This document shows positions 9,705 through 18,742 of a stretch of 64,000 bases of DNA, one piece after another. How positions within the stretch are numbered: the stretch's first letter is position 1; each line of letters opens with the position of its first letter. The DNA is from SOIL31 sp964636815 (GTDB lineage Bacteria; Babelota; Babeliae; Babelales; Vermiphilaceae), in NCBI GenBank assembly GCA_964636815.1, contig CAZWTF010000002.1:62001-126000 (forward strand). The letters run 5' to 3'. A program made the translations under genes and the position numbers. Under the pieces are notes generated by a model that made no database searches, was not told the DNA's origin, and saw only the letters and a list, made by a program, of their open reading frames with translations.

Positions 9705-11201
9705 ATGTTCACATTTTTCACTAAAATGTTTCACAAACAAACATACAACCTCATTTTTATAAGCTTATGTTTCACATTAGGAACAACCGCTATACAAGCG
9801 CGTAACAAATCACATGACACACAAAATGAAATCTCTAATGAGCTGTGCTACTGCGATTTTTGCAATGAAATTCGTCAAGAAAGTTTAGTGAAAACATATA
9901 AAAACAACAGTACAAAAAAAACTACCAAAAAAAAGCAAAAAAATAACAAAGGACTTCCAACTAAACGAGTATTGATGGTGTATATGGCAGCAGATAATGA
10001 CCTACGCCCTTTTGCTGCACGCAACATTCAACAAATGGCAAATATCGGTTCAAACCAAAATGTCACTATTGTTGTTCATTTAGACATTCGCATATCCGGA
10101 AACAAAAAAATAACACGCCGTTATCTTATTGAAAAAGATCAAGTGCTCCATATCGATCCCTACAACCCTCTGACGCAACAAATGGATAGTGGCAACCCCT
10201 CAACACTTATCTCTTTCTGTGAATGGGCTATTAAAAATTATTCAGCTGATGAGTACGATCTTATTCTTTGGAATCATGGAACAGGAATTCTTGAACCACC
10301 CCATGGAAAAATTATAAATCCTATGGATCTTTTCGTATTTAATCCCTCAACACATCTTTTTGATCTTGATAGATCAGTTGGCTTTATGGACATTATTGAT
10401 TACACCGAAACTCAATATCGCGGGGTCTGTTGGGATGACTCAACAGGTAACTACCTATCCAACAGAAAAATGGAAATAGCTTTACAGACGATATGCCAAA
10501 ATTATCTTGGTGGCAAAAAATTTGGAATAATTGGTTTTGATGCATGCCTTATGTCCATGATAGAAGTCAGTAGTTTTATAAAAAAATATGCACATGTCAT
10601 GATTGGATCAGAAGAAGTTGAACTTGGGATGGGCTGGAAATATGATGAAGTGTTATTTCCTTTCCTGAGAGATAAATTAGACACCTTCACGTTTGCCCGT
10701 CACATTGTTGCTGCATACGATAAAACATATCAAACAATCACTAATGATTACACTTTATCAGCAATCAACCTTGATTCAATCGACCTTCTTGAACGCAACA
10801 TTGACCAAGTTGCAAAACTACTGATAGAAGGGCTTGATAAACAAAAAAGTCTATTTAACCCGATCATAAAAGAGAGTAAAAATAAACTGCTTTGTACGCA
10901 CTTTGATGAACCAACATACATCGATCTTCATCATTTCTATAAAAATCTTGCAAACAACATTAATAAAATGGCTGCAAATAATAATTCAGCAACTAAAAAT
11001 AATCTTCTATTAAAATTAAGCGAAGGCATGAGGTTAATCGAACAACTTGTCATTGCAAATAGCACGGGAAAAAACTTAAAAAATGCTCAAGGAATTGCAA
11101 TATACTTCCCTGAGCGCGGCATTCATAACTCTTACCAAGACGCTGTATTTTTAGCTTCTAATTCATGGGGCAACATGCTTGTACGCTATCTTTTTGGTTA
11201 A
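9705..11201 (+). CDS. Exported clostripain-family (C11) cysteine peptidase
   Basis: The C11 signature is clear: VLMVYMAADNDL at about residue 90, catalytic histidine 191 in LILWNHGTG, and catalytic cysteine 281 in GFDACLMSMIEV. An N-terminal apolar segment (about residues 13-30) is a signal peptide or anchor. It is followed by a basic, Lys/Thr-rich linker and a small cysteine cluster (CYCDFC). Family members cleave after Arg or Lys and often self-process; the basic linker could be such a site, which is inference. AAAAGGAG lies upstream of the ATG. The 3' end is followed within 10 bases by a long perfect inverted repeat. Confidence 0.9.
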   Translation: MFTFFTKMFHKQTYNLIFISLCFTLGTTAIQARNKSHDTQNEISNELCYCDFCNEIRQESLVKTYKNNSTKKTTKKKQKNNKGLPTKRVLMVYMAADNDLRPFAARNIQQMANIGSNQNVTIVVHLDIRISGNKKITRRYLIEKDQVLHIDPYNPLTQQMDSGNPSTLISFCEWAIKNYSADEYDLILWNHGTGILEPPHGKIINPMDLFVFNPSTHLFDLDRSVGFMDIIDYTETQYRGVCWDDSTGNYLSNRKMEIALQTICQNYLGGKKFGIIGFDACLMSMIEVSSFIKKYAHVMIGSEEVELGMGWKYDEVLFPFLRDKLDTFTFARHIVAAYDKTYQTITNDYTLSAINLDSIDLLERNIDQVAKLLIEGLDKQKSLFNPIIKESKNKLLCTHFDEPTYIDLHHFYKNLANNINKMAANNNSATKNNLLLKLSEGMRLIEQLVIANSTGKNLKNAQGIAIYFPERGIHNSYQDAVFLASNSWGNMLVRYLFG

Positions 11202-11210
11202 ACAAATAAC

Positions 11211-11260
11211 AATAGTGCATTGCATTTATATATTTTGCATATATTGGGCAATGCACTATT
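11211..11260. repeat. 13-bp perfect inverted repeat between peptidase and udg
   Basis: AATAGTGCATTGC (11211-11223) is exactly reverse-complemented at 11248-11260, with a 24-base AT-rich loop. It starts 10 bases after the peptidase stop and ends 10 bases before the likely udg start. There is no T-run on the plus strand, so it may be a terminator without a tract, an RNA-stability hairpin or a protein-binding site. Confidence 0.6.
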
Positions 11261-11270
11261 ATTAAAAATT

Positions 11271-11843
11271 ATGAATCAAAAAGAAATAAAAGCACTATTG
11301 TTAGAAAAGCTGTACGAACCTTATAAAAAATGTATTGCTTGTCCTCTTGGTAAACTAGGAAGACAAACTGTAGTTTTTGGAGAAGGCAACCCTGATGCGC
11401 AGTTAATGTTTATAGGAGAAGCGCCCGGAAAAGATGAAGACCTCCAGGGAAAACCTTTTGTAGGCAGATCAGGCAAGCTTCTTACTCAAATATTAACCTC
11501 GCTCGGCATAGACAGAAAAGACGTTTTTATCACCAATAGCGTAAAATGTCGCCCTCCACAAAATCGCAAACCGACTCCACTAGAGCTGACAACATGCAAA
11601 GATCTCTTGCTTATCAACCAAATCAACATCATTCAACCCAAAGTTATCTGCACGCTTGGCTCAGCAGCAACCGAATCACTATTCAAAGAACCACTCAAAA
11701 TAAGTGAAAAACGCGGAAAACAGCTACTTTTTAACTCAACTATTGTCATCCCAACCTATCACCCATCATATATTCTCAGAAAACCAAAAATGATAGATAT
11801 TCTCAAGAACGATATACAAGCAGCTTATTCTCTTTGTAAGTAA
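11271..11843 (+). CDS. udg: Uracil-DNA glycosylase, family 4 (Fe-S)
   Basis: Removes uracil from DNA at the start of base excision repair. Family 4 features are the N-terminal CIACPL cysteine pair, GEAPGKDEDLQGKPFVG (water-activating motif and uracil pocket), and a second cysteine pair (KCRPP and TTCKD), together binding a 4Fe-4S cluster. The C-terminal TYHPSYILR is the DNA-contact motif. I chose the ATG at 11271; an upstream TTG at 11220 would place the start inside the inverted repeat. The protein is 190 residues, normal for the family. The candidate replication origin follows directly. Confidence 0.93.
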   Translation: MNQKEIKALLLEKLYEPYKKCIACPLGKLGRQTVVFGEGNPDAQLMFIGEAPGKDEDLQGKPFVGRSGKLLTQILTSLGIDRKDVFITNSVKCRPPQNRKPTPLELTTCKDLLLINQINIIQPKVICTLGSAATESLFKEPLKISEKRGKQLLFNSTIVIPTYHPSYILRKPKMIDILKNDIQAAYSLCK

Positions 11844-11903
11844 TAATGCAAAAGAATTATATCGCACTATAAAGCAAAATTACACACAGAAACACTTAAG
11901 GGT

Positions 11904-11957
11904 GGTGCATAAGTGGTTGATAAGTGGTGCATAAGTGGTTGATAAGTGGTGTATAAC
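11904..11957 (-). repeat. Five tandem 11-bp DnaA-box-like units (left array)
   Basis: The units alternate GGTGCATAAGT, GGTTGATAAGT, GGTGCATAAGT, GGTTGATAAGT, then GGTGTATAAC. On the minus strand these read ACTTATGCACC, ACTTATCAACC and so on. Confidence 0.9.
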
Positions 11958-12057
11958 TTTTTTTTCATCACGATCTTCACCTCTTTTATAGATCGAACAG
12001 ATGGCTTCATGCAGAGTTATCATACAGCAAAACATTCATCCAGTCGACATTTTCAGA

Positions 12058-12100
12058 GTTATGCACCACTTATGCACCACTTATCAACCACTTATGCACC
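12058..12100 (+). repeat. Four tandem 11-bp DnaA-box-like units (right array)
   Basis: The units read GTTATGCACC, ACTTATGCACC, ACTTATCAACC, ACTTATGCACC. They have the same consensus as the left array but the opposite orientation, so the two arrays form a large imperfect inverted repeat about 100 bases apart. A further GTTATGCACC lies at 12158-12167. Confidence 0.9.
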
Positions 12101-12182
12101 ACCTGTTTTAAAAAAATTATAACGATCAGATCACGCTTTTGGAAGAAAAAAGGGCGAGTTATGCACCACTCACCCCGTCACC

Positions 12183-12229
12183 TATTATTATTAATAATAT
12201 ATATATATATTTATAAGATAATAATAACA
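12183..12229. other. AT-only block, possible DNA unwinding element
   Basis: About 47 bases, almost purely A and T, with TATATATATATA and TTATTATTA patterns, start some 15 bases after the last box-like unit. This position fits a duplex-unwinding element. It is flanked on the right by a short GC run (AGGCCCCC). Confidence 0.5.
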
Positions 12230-12460
12230 GGCCCCCTAAACTTATTTTTATCAAAATTAAACAAATAGTTTTTTACTAGGCCTCAAAATAAGGGAATTAC
12301 TGTTTTCTATTGCCAGAAAAAAATAATTATAATAAGCTTTGATAATAAGAGTTGATAAAAACGGTTACAGCACCTATTTTTTTTGCTGTCCTAATCTTAT
12401 CAAAAAAAACGATTTTTTATCGTTACAAAATTTAATCAATATCATCATTTGAGGTTGCTT

Positions 12461-13525
12461 GTGAAATTGGCTGACGTAATAGACGAATTAGTTGAAGAGC
12501 GTGGATTAAATAAAGAATCGTTGGGGGCAATAGTGTGCGAAGGTATGCTTGCAGCTTATCAACGTAAATATCCAGATCTAGTTCTTAAAGCAGAAGAAGA
12601 TTCTGTTACGGGCGACCTTGTGGTGCTCGTTCAAAAAACAGTTGTCACGTCTGTTGAAGACGATTACAGTCAAATTAGCTTAAAAAAAGCTCGCAATATC
12701 GATAAAGATGCAGCTGTTGACGGTGTTATGTGGCTTCCTTTTGAGGGAAGTATTGGTCGAGTAGAAGTTTTGAGAGCTCGCCAGGTTATTGCAAGCCGTA
12801 TCAAGCAAGTTGAAGCTCAAATCGTTTATGATCAGTTTAAAGATAAACGTGGTCAAATTATTGTTGGAACTATTCATAAAGCCGAACGTAATGGGGTATC
12901 TGTTAAATTTGGTGATGTTTATGCATTTTTACCACATTCTCTCTCTATCCCTGGTGAAAGATTTGCCGTCGGTTACACCATTAAAGCGTTGCTTAAAGAG
13001 GTGCTTTTAGAGCCGCAGGGCGATAGTCAGCTTATTTTAGACCGTGTTTCTTCAGAGTTTTTAGAAGCTTTATTTGCCTTAGAAATTCCAGAAGTGTTTG
13101 AAAAGTTAGTTGAAGTTAAAAGAATAGTTCGCTCTCCTGGATATAAATCAAAAGTTGCTGTGTTCTCGCATGACAGAAATATTGATCCTGTTGGTACATG
13201 TGTTGGTGTTGGTGGTAGTCGTATAAAGCCAATATTAAAAGAGCTTGGTGGCGAAACAATTGATGTGTTTTTATGGAGTGATATTTTACCGTTGTTTGTG
13301 AAAAACTCTTTAAAGCCAGCCGTTATTGATCGTGTAGAATTAAGCGCTGACAACACAATTGCTCGTGTATGGCTTAATGAAGACCAAAGACCGTTTGCAA
13401 TTGGAAAAAGTGGTCAAAATATATCATTAGCTTCTCAAATTACTGGAGTAACGATTCAGTTGATTCGTGAAGATGGAGAAAAAAAAGAAGAGAGTTCTCG
13501 TGACGAAGTGTTAAATGATGATTAA
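12461..13525 (+). CDS. nusA: Transcription termination/antitermination factor NusA
   Basis: NusA binds RNA polymerase and modulates pausing, termination and antitermination. The N-terminal domain (residues 1-125) is followed by an S1 domain (about 130-200, GTIHKAERNGVSVKFG) and two KH domains with GxxG loops (VGGSRIKPI and IGKSGQNI). I chose GTG at 12461 because GAGG lies 6 bases upstream; a TTG at 12449 has no ribosome-binding site. There are no C-terminal acidic repeats, as in many non-proteobacterial NusA. It lies 33 bases before infB, the usual nusA-infB order. Confidence 0.95.
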   Translation: MKLADVIDELVEERGLNKESLGAIVCEGMLAAYQRKYPDLVLKAEEDSVTGDLVVLVQKTVVTSVEDDYSQISLKKARNIDKDAAVDGVMWLPFEGSIGRVEVLRARQVIASRIKQVEAQIVYDQFKDKRGQIIVGTIHKAERNGVSVKFGDVYAFLPHSLSIPGERFAVGYTIKALLKEVLLEPQGDSQLILDRVSSEFLEALFALEIPEVFEKLVEVKRIVRSPGYKSKVAVFSHDRNIDPVGTCVGVGGSRIKPILKELGGETIDVFLWSDILPLFVKNSLKPAVIDRVELSADNTIARVWLNEDQRPFAIGKSGQNISLASQITGVTIQLIREDGEKKEESSRDEVLNDD

Positions 13526-13558
13526 TTTTAGAAAAAAAGAGATAGTTGATTTTTTATT

Positions 13559-15598
13559 ATGCGAATATATGAATTTGCTCAATTACATAATGTTTCAAGC
13601 AAAGACCTTATAGAAAAATTGCAAAAGCAGGGCTTTGACGTAAAGAGTCATATGTCTGTTTTGGACGATAAAGCCATCTCTTTTTTGAATACATCATTTG
13701 CAACTGCTGATAAAGCTGATAAAAATGTACACAAAGATGAACCGTTAAAAGAACCAAAATCTCCTAGTACGATTGAAAATAAAGTGTTACAAACTTCACC
13801 AGTAAAAACTCAAAAATCTTCAAAGACTTCTGGAAACAGAAAACAGCGATTTGTTCCTGAAAAAAAAGAACATCCTGTAAAGGAACAACCAAAAGAAGTT
13901 CCTGCTGAACTAGTTGTTCATCAAATGAGTGTGCTGGATTTTGCCGATAAAACAAAAAAACCTGTCACTGATGTTATTATTACGTTGCTTAAATGGGGAA
14001 TTATGGCAACGAAAAATCAAATTATCCCCGAATCTATCGTACAGCGTCTTGCAAGTCATTATGAAATTTCTGTGATTAAGGCCGCTGATAAACAAGAAAA
14101 AGAAATACATCGACATACAACAACGAGTACTGCTTTAGAAAAAAGGCCGCCTGTTGTTGTTGTTGTTGGTCATGTTGATCATGGAAAAACAACGTTGCTT
14201 GATTATATTAGAAAAACCCGTGTTGCCCTTAAAGAAAAGGGTGGAATAACACAACATTTGGGTGCATATGAAGCAACAACTTCTCACGGAAATATTGTTT
14301 TCTTAGATACTCCCGGACACGAAGCGTTTGTTAAAATTAGACAACGTGGTATTAGGGTTGCAGATATTGTAATTTTAATTGTTGCGGCTGATGATGGCGT
14401 TATGCCACAAACAGTTGAAGCAATTAAATATGCTCTTTCTACAAAAGTTCCTATAGTCGTTGCGATAAATAAAGTTGATAAAGCTGATGCAGCTCGTCTT
14501 GATGTTATTAAAAGACAACTTAATCAACACGGCATTACCGTAGAAGATTGGGGCGGAGATGTTATCTGTGTTCCAATTTCAGCAAAAACAGGTCAGGGAG
14601 TTGATCGTTTGCTTGAAATGTTGAGTTTACAAGCTGAAATGATGGAATTGCGAGCAGAAATTAATGTTCCTGCAAGTGGTTACATTTTAGAATCAAGTGT
14701 TGAAATAGGGCGTGGTTCTGTTGCTACAGTCATTGCACAAAACGGAATTTTAAAAGTTGGTGACTACATGTTGTGTGGAAATACAACAGGTCATATTAGT
14801 TCTTTGTTTGATTCATATGGTAAGCGCATTAAAGAAGTGCATCCATCAATTCCAGCTCAGGCAGCAGGTTTTGACGGTCGACCAGAAGCAGGAGACTTTT
14901 TTAGAGTTATAACAAAAGAAGAATATTTAAAAGCACGTTCTGCAGGCAGTGATGCTAAAGTATCTCTTGCTGGAAAACGTTTTATGCATGAAAAAGGCAT
15001 TAATCTGATTGTTAAAACTGATAATCATTCATCGCTTGAAGCGGTTGTAGAAGAAATTGACCGACTTTCTAAAAAAGTACAAAAAGGTTTTAACATTTTA
15101 CGTCAAGACGTTGGTAATGTTAATGAAAGTGATATTGAGTTTGCGTATAATTCAGGAGCTCGAATTGTTTGTTTCAATGTAAAAGCTGAATCAAATGCTC
15201 AAGATCTTGCTGATCGTAGAAAAGTATCAATTTTACATTACGGCATTATTTATAAACTTCTTGAAAGTTTAAATGCAATTGCTGAATCAGAAAAAGATAT
15301 TGAAATGGTTCGCACTAAAATTGGTGAAGCTACTGTTTTACGTGTGTTCGATATTAAAAAAATTGGTGTTATTGCCGGTGCAATTGTGCGCGATGGTAAA
15401 TTCACTCGCGAAGGACAAGTTGTTGTTTGGCGAGGAAAAACCAAGATTGGAGAAGGTAAAATTTCAAGCTTGCAACGCGATAAAAAGTCAGTGAAAGAAG
15501 TACTTACTGGTTTTGAATGTGCGTTTATGGTGCATAATTTTACTGATTGGTCAGAAGATGATCGTGTGGAATGTTTTATTGATATTCCAAAAAAATAA
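13559..15598 (+). CDS. infB: Translation initiation factor IF-2
   Basis: This GTPase brings initiator tRNA to the 30S subunit and promotes subunit joining. The IF2_N-type start (MRIYEFAQLHNVSSKDLIEK) is followed by a short Lys/Pro-rich linker (about residues 50-115) and a second N-terminal module. The G domain has GHVDHGKTT at 204-212, DTPGHEAF and NKVDKAD. Beta-barrel domains II and IV and domain III follow. At 679 residues it is short, because the linker is reduced. It is translated from the nusA operon and followed by a terminator before pyrG. Confidence 0.97.
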   Translation: MRIYEFAQLHNVSSKDLIEKLQKQGFDVKSHMSVLDDKAISFLNTSFATADKADKNVHKDEPLKEPKSPSTIENKVLQTSPVKTQKSSKTSGNRKQRFVPEKKEHPVKEQPKEVPAELVVHQMSVLDFADKTKKPVTDVIITLLKWGIMATKNQIIPESIVQRLASHYEISVIKAADKQEKEIHRHTTTSTALEKRPPVVVVVGHVDHGKTTLLDYIRKTRVALKEKGGITQHLGAYEATTSHGNIVFLDTPGHEAFVKIRQRGIRVADIVILIVAADDGVMPQTVEAIKYALSTKVPIVVAINKVDKADAARLDVIKRQLNQHGITVEDWGGDVICVPISAKTGQGVDRLLEMLSLQAEMMELRAEINVPASGYILESSVEIGRGSVATVIAQNGILKVGDYMLCGNTTGHISSLFDSYGKRIKEVHPSIPAQAAGFDGRPEAGDFFRVITKEEYLKARSAGSDAKVSLAGKRFMHEKGINLIVKTDNHSSLEAVVEEIDRLSKKVQKGFNILRQDVGNVNESDIEFAYNSGARIVCFNVKAESNAQDLADRRKVSILHYGIIYKLLESLNAIAESEKDIEMVRTKIGEATVLRVFDIKKIGVIAGAIVRDGKFTREGQVVVWRGKTKIGEGKISSLQRDKKSVKEVLTGFECAFMVHNFTDWSEDDRVECFIDIPKK

Positions 15599-15630
15599 GA
15601 AAAATAATTTTTTGTGAAATAAAAAAAATT

Positions 15631-15658
15631 GACGCTATAGTTTTATGGCGTCTTTTTT
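15631..15658 (+). terminator. Intrinsic terminator after infB
   Basis: GACGCTATA pairs with TATGGCGTC (one G-T pair) around a 4-base loop, followed by TTTTTT. Confidence 0.85.
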
Positions 15659-15690
15659 AATGTATATACAACAAAAGGAGAAGTGTTGGT

Positions 15691-17376
15691 ATGAAGTCAA
15701 CTGTTGAGGTTTCTGCTTTAATTGAAAAAGTTCGTGCATCTTCCGTAAAATTTATTGTTGTGACGGGTGGTGTGTGTTCATCTATTGGTAAAGGGATTTT
15801 AATAGCATCTCTTGGCGTTATTTTAAAAGGAGCAGGACATTCAGTTTCTATTGTAAAATGGGATCCTTATCTTAATGTTGATCCTGGTACTATGTCTCCG
15901 CTTGTTCATGGTGAAGTTTTTGTTACAACAGATGGTGCTGAGACCGATTTGGATCTTGGGCATTATGAACGCTTGGTAGGGCTTAATCTAGGAAAAGATT
16001 CTTCTGTTTCATCTGGTCAGATTTATAAAGAAGTTCTTGATGGAGAAAGAGAAGGAAAATTTTTAGGTAAATGCATACAATTGGTTCCGCATGCTGTTGA
16101 TGTTGCAAAAAAACGTCTTTTAGAATATGCATTGCGTCATAATGTAGATTTTGTTTTGTTAGAAATCGGTGGAACAGTTGGTGATATAGAAGGGGAGCTT
16201 TTTTTGGAAGCTGTTCGCCAACTTAAAATGGACTTGGGTTCGCAACATATGATGCATGCACATCTGAGTTTGGTTCCTTTTCTTAACTGGGCAAATGAAG
16301 TAAAAACAAAACCAACGCAACATAGTGTTATGGAATTAAAAAGAGCAGGTCTGACCCCAGATTGCTTGTTTTTACGCACAGACAAAGCGATTGACCAGCA
16401 ATCAATAGATAAACTGTCTGTGATGTGCGAAGTAAAAAAAGATTATATTTTTCAGGTATTAACATATGATCCTGTGTATAGAATATTTCTTGAGTTAGAC
16501 AATCAGAATATTGGTGAAAGAATTCAGAACTTTTTTAAATTGTCGTGCGTAAGAAAACCGGATATATCAGCATGGAAGCAATTTGTTCATCAGATTGGTC
16601 AGAGTAAAGAAAAGATAACGATTGGGCTTGTTGCAAAATATGTTGGAAGTAATGATCCGTATATTAGTGTGTTTGAAGCAATAAAATCAGCAGCATATAA
16701 TGCGCAGCGTTGCGTAAATATTGTTACGATTGAAGCAGAAAAACTTAGACAAGAATATGATGATCAAGAAAACAGCCAAGCATGGAGAGATTTTAAAAGT
16801 GTTGATGGTATTGTGGTGCCGGGAGGATTTGATTCCCGAGGCGTTGAAGGTAAAATTTTAGCATGCACATGGGCTCGTGAGCATAAAATACCTTATTTGG
16901 GGCTTTGTCTTGGTATGCAGGTTATGATTATAGAAGCGGCACGCTCTTTGTTGCATCTTTCTTCAGCAAACAGTACAGAGTTTGATCAGCAAACAAAAGA
17001 TCCAGTTATATGTTTGATGAGTGAGCAAAAGCATGTTACCACTAAAGGGGCAAATATGCGGTTAGGCTCATATTTATGCGCTCTTTCTAAAGGAACTCGT
17101 GCATATAATGCTTATAAATCAGACACAGTATTTGAACGCCACAGACATAGATATGAAGTGAATAAAGAATATAGGCAGCGGTTTGAACAAGCTGGAGTTG
17201 TTTTTTCTGGTGTACATGTTGCTATGGATTTGGTTGAAATATCAGAAATAAAAGATCACCCGTTTATGGTTGGAGCACAATTCCATCCAGAATTCCAATC
17301 CTCACCAATTAAAGTACATCCTTTATTTAAGGATTTTATCGGGGCAGTTGTACAAAGAATAGCTGAAAAACAGTAG
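15691..17376 (+). CDS. pyrG: CTP synthase
   Basis: Makes CTP from UTP, ATP and glutamine. The synthetase domain shows GGVCSSIGKGI (P-loop), KWDPYLNVDPGTM and GAETDLDLGHYER. The C-terminal glutaminase has the nucleophile cysteine in GLCLGMQ and the catalytic H-E in FHPEFQS. There is an N-terminal extension of about 17 residues relative to typical PyrG, which usually starts at the strand before the P-loop. AAAGGAG lies 10 bases before the chosen ATG. Canonical VVSSLGKG is VCSSIGKG here. A strong terminator follows. Confidence 0.96.
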   Translation: MKSTVEVSALIEKVRASSVKFIVVTGGVCSSIGKGILIASLGVILKGAGHSVSIVKWDPYLNVDPGTMSPLVHGEVFVTTDGAETDLDLGHYERLVGLNLGKDSSVSSGQIYKEVLDGEREGKFLGKCIQLVPHAVDVAKKRLLEYALRHNVDFVLLEIGGTVGDIEGELFLEAVRQLKMDLGSQHMMHAHLSLVPFLNWANEVKTKPTQHSVMELKRAGLTPDCLFLRTDKAIDQQSIDKLSVMCEVKKDYIFQVLTYDPVYRIFLELDNQNIGERIQNFFKLSCVRKPDISAWKQFVHQIGQSKEKITIGLVAKYVGSNDPYISVFEAIKSAAYNAQRCVNIVTIEAEKLRQEYDDQENSQAWRDFKSVDGIVVPGGFDSRGVEGKILACTWAREHKIPYLGLCLGMQVMIIEAARSLLHLSSANSTEFDQQTKDPVICLMSEQKHVTTKGANMRLGSYLCALSKGTRAYNAYKSDTVFERHRHRYEVNKEYRQRFEQAGVVFSGVHVAMDLVEISEIKDHPFMVGAQFHPEFQSSPIKVHPLFKDFIGAVVQRIAEKQ

Positions 17377-17378
17377 TT

Positions 17379-17430
17379 TAAAAAAGTGTTGTTTTTTGTT
17401 GTTTTTTGAATAAAACAACACTTTTTTTAA
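17379..17430 (+). terminator. Intrinsic terminator after pyrG
   Basis: AAAAAAGTGTTGTTTT pairs with AAAACAACACTTTTTT across a short T-rich loop, starting just after the pyrG stop. Confidence 0.85.
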
Positions 17431-17696
17431 AAAACCTCTTTAAAATGCGCTATTTATTGTTGTTGCACAGATTTGCATTTAAAAAAAAATTGTTTTTTGT
17501 TAGATCATGTTCAAAATTAATAATGCTTTTATGTTTTGATTCCTTTTTTATTAGTGGTTAGTTGAAAAGGGATATTTGAAAGCACTGTTTAGTGACGAGA
17601 TAATGGGTTATATTTTTGGATATACTACAATTTCTTCTTAGCTCATTTTTTGGAAATATAATCTATTATCTCAGTTTCTAATTTAACCTAATTCGT
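17431..17696. other. Intergenic stretch with nothing recognised
   Basis: About 266 AT-rich bases lie between convergent pyrG and nfo. No ORF, repeat or clear hairpin was seen beyond the pyrG terminator. Confidence 0.6.
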
Positions 17697-18587
17697 TTAT
17701 TCTTTTTTGACATGTAATAGTTTTCTTGTCTTTGTATTTAACATATCCAATAAAGTTTCCATATTTCTCTTATCATCAGAAAGATCATCTTTTGGTGTTT
17801 CCAAAATTTTAGGAATATCAAAAAGTTTTGGATCATTACACAAAAGTTCAAATGTTTTGAGTCCTATTTTTCCTTTTCCAATGTCAGTATGGCGATCCAC
17901 ACAAGATCCTAATTCTTTTTTTGAATCATTCACATGAATGGCTTTTAATCTTTCAATTCCAATTATTTTATCAAACTGTTCCCACATCAGATAATACGAT
18001 TTTTCGTCTCTCAAATCATACCCTGCGGAAAACACATGGCAGGTATCTAGGCATGCGCCAAGCCGTCTTTTATGTTTTGAAAGCTTAATAATTGCAGCTA
18101 GTTGCTCAAAACTATTTCCTATATTTGTACCTTGTCCCGCCATTGTTTCCAGCAAGATAGAGCATTCAGAGTGTGCATCAAACAAATGATCAAGATTTGT
18201 ACTAATACGCTTAAGTGCTTCTTCTTTGTCTGTATTAGAATGTGATCCAGGATGAAGAACAAGATAAGGAATACCAAGTTGGGTGCATCGTTCCATTTCT
18301 ATGCCAAGGGCACGGATTGATTTATGTTCAATATCTTTGTTGGGGGATCCAATGTTAATGAGATACGATGCATGCGCAATGATTGATGTAATAGAAGATG
18401 CTTTCCACGCCAGTTTGAATCTATCAGCTTCTTTATCGGTAATAGGCTTTGCGTGCCACTGGCGGTTGCTTTTGGTGAATATTTGTATTGCAGTGCAACC
18501 AATTGATTCTCCACGCTCTATAGCTTTGGCAGGTTCACCTGCTATGGACATGTGAGCTCCGTATAAAAAAGAGTGTTTTTTTGCCAT
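17697..18587 (-). CDS. nfo: Endonuclease IV (AP endonuclease family 2)
   Basis: Cleaves DNA 5' of abasic sites in base excision repair, using three zinc ions. The family signatures are YGAHMSIAG near the start, LETMAGQGTNIG, LDTCHVFSAGYDL, and HVNDSKKELGSCVDRHTDIG (zinc ligands His, Asp, Glu). I chose the ATG at 18587 because AAAGGA precedes it; the longer form from 18647 adds 20 residues not seen in the family. This gives 296 residues, normal length. It complements the udg and mutY glycosylases of this window, which create abasic sites. Confidence 0.95.
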   Translation of the reverse strand: MAKKHSFLYGAHMSIAGEPAKAIERGESIGCTAIQIFTKSNRQWHAKPITDKEADRFKLAWKASSITSIIAHASYLINIGSPNKDIEHKSIRALGIEMERCTQLGIPYLVLHPGSHSNTDKEEALKRISTNLDHLFDAHSECSILLETMAGQGTNIGNSFEQLAAIIKLSKHKRRLGACLDTCHVFSAGYDLRDEKSYYLMWEQFDKIIGIERLKAIHVNDSKKELGSCVDRHTDIGKGKIGLKTFELLCNDPKLFDIPKILETPKDDLSDDKRNMETLLDMLNTKTRKLLHVKKE

Positions 18588-18742
18588 GGAAATCCTTTTG
18601 TAGATGGGTTTAATGAGTTTTTTGAGTTGACAAATTAGCCTAATCAAGTACTCTATTTTATAGTAATCTATTCAGATAAAATTTCGAATTTTTTACCTAT
18701 CTGTTGCTTTATTTTAGTTATTTTCAGGAATTGAAGGAAGAC

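Larger units (their letters stand above)
11844..12460. other. Gene-free region with candidate replication origin
   Basis: No ORF of note lies in these 617 bases. They hold two opposed arrays of 11-bp units (11904-11957 and 12058-12100), one extra unit at 12158-12167, and an AT-only block at about 12183-12229. The cores TTATGCACC and TTATACACC match the DnaA-box consensus TTATNCACA at 8 of 9 positions; TTATCAACC matches at 7. Unit spacing equals about one helical turn. In sampled lines, top-strand composition is mostly C>G to the left and G>C to the right. This is what a bidirectional origin would look like, but no dnaA or dnaN is in the window. Confidence 0.55.

Noticed and set aside
18588..18647. 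Longer N-terminus of endonuclease IV
   Set aside because: A ribosome-binding site sits before the ATG at 18587 and the extra 20 residues do not belong to the family.
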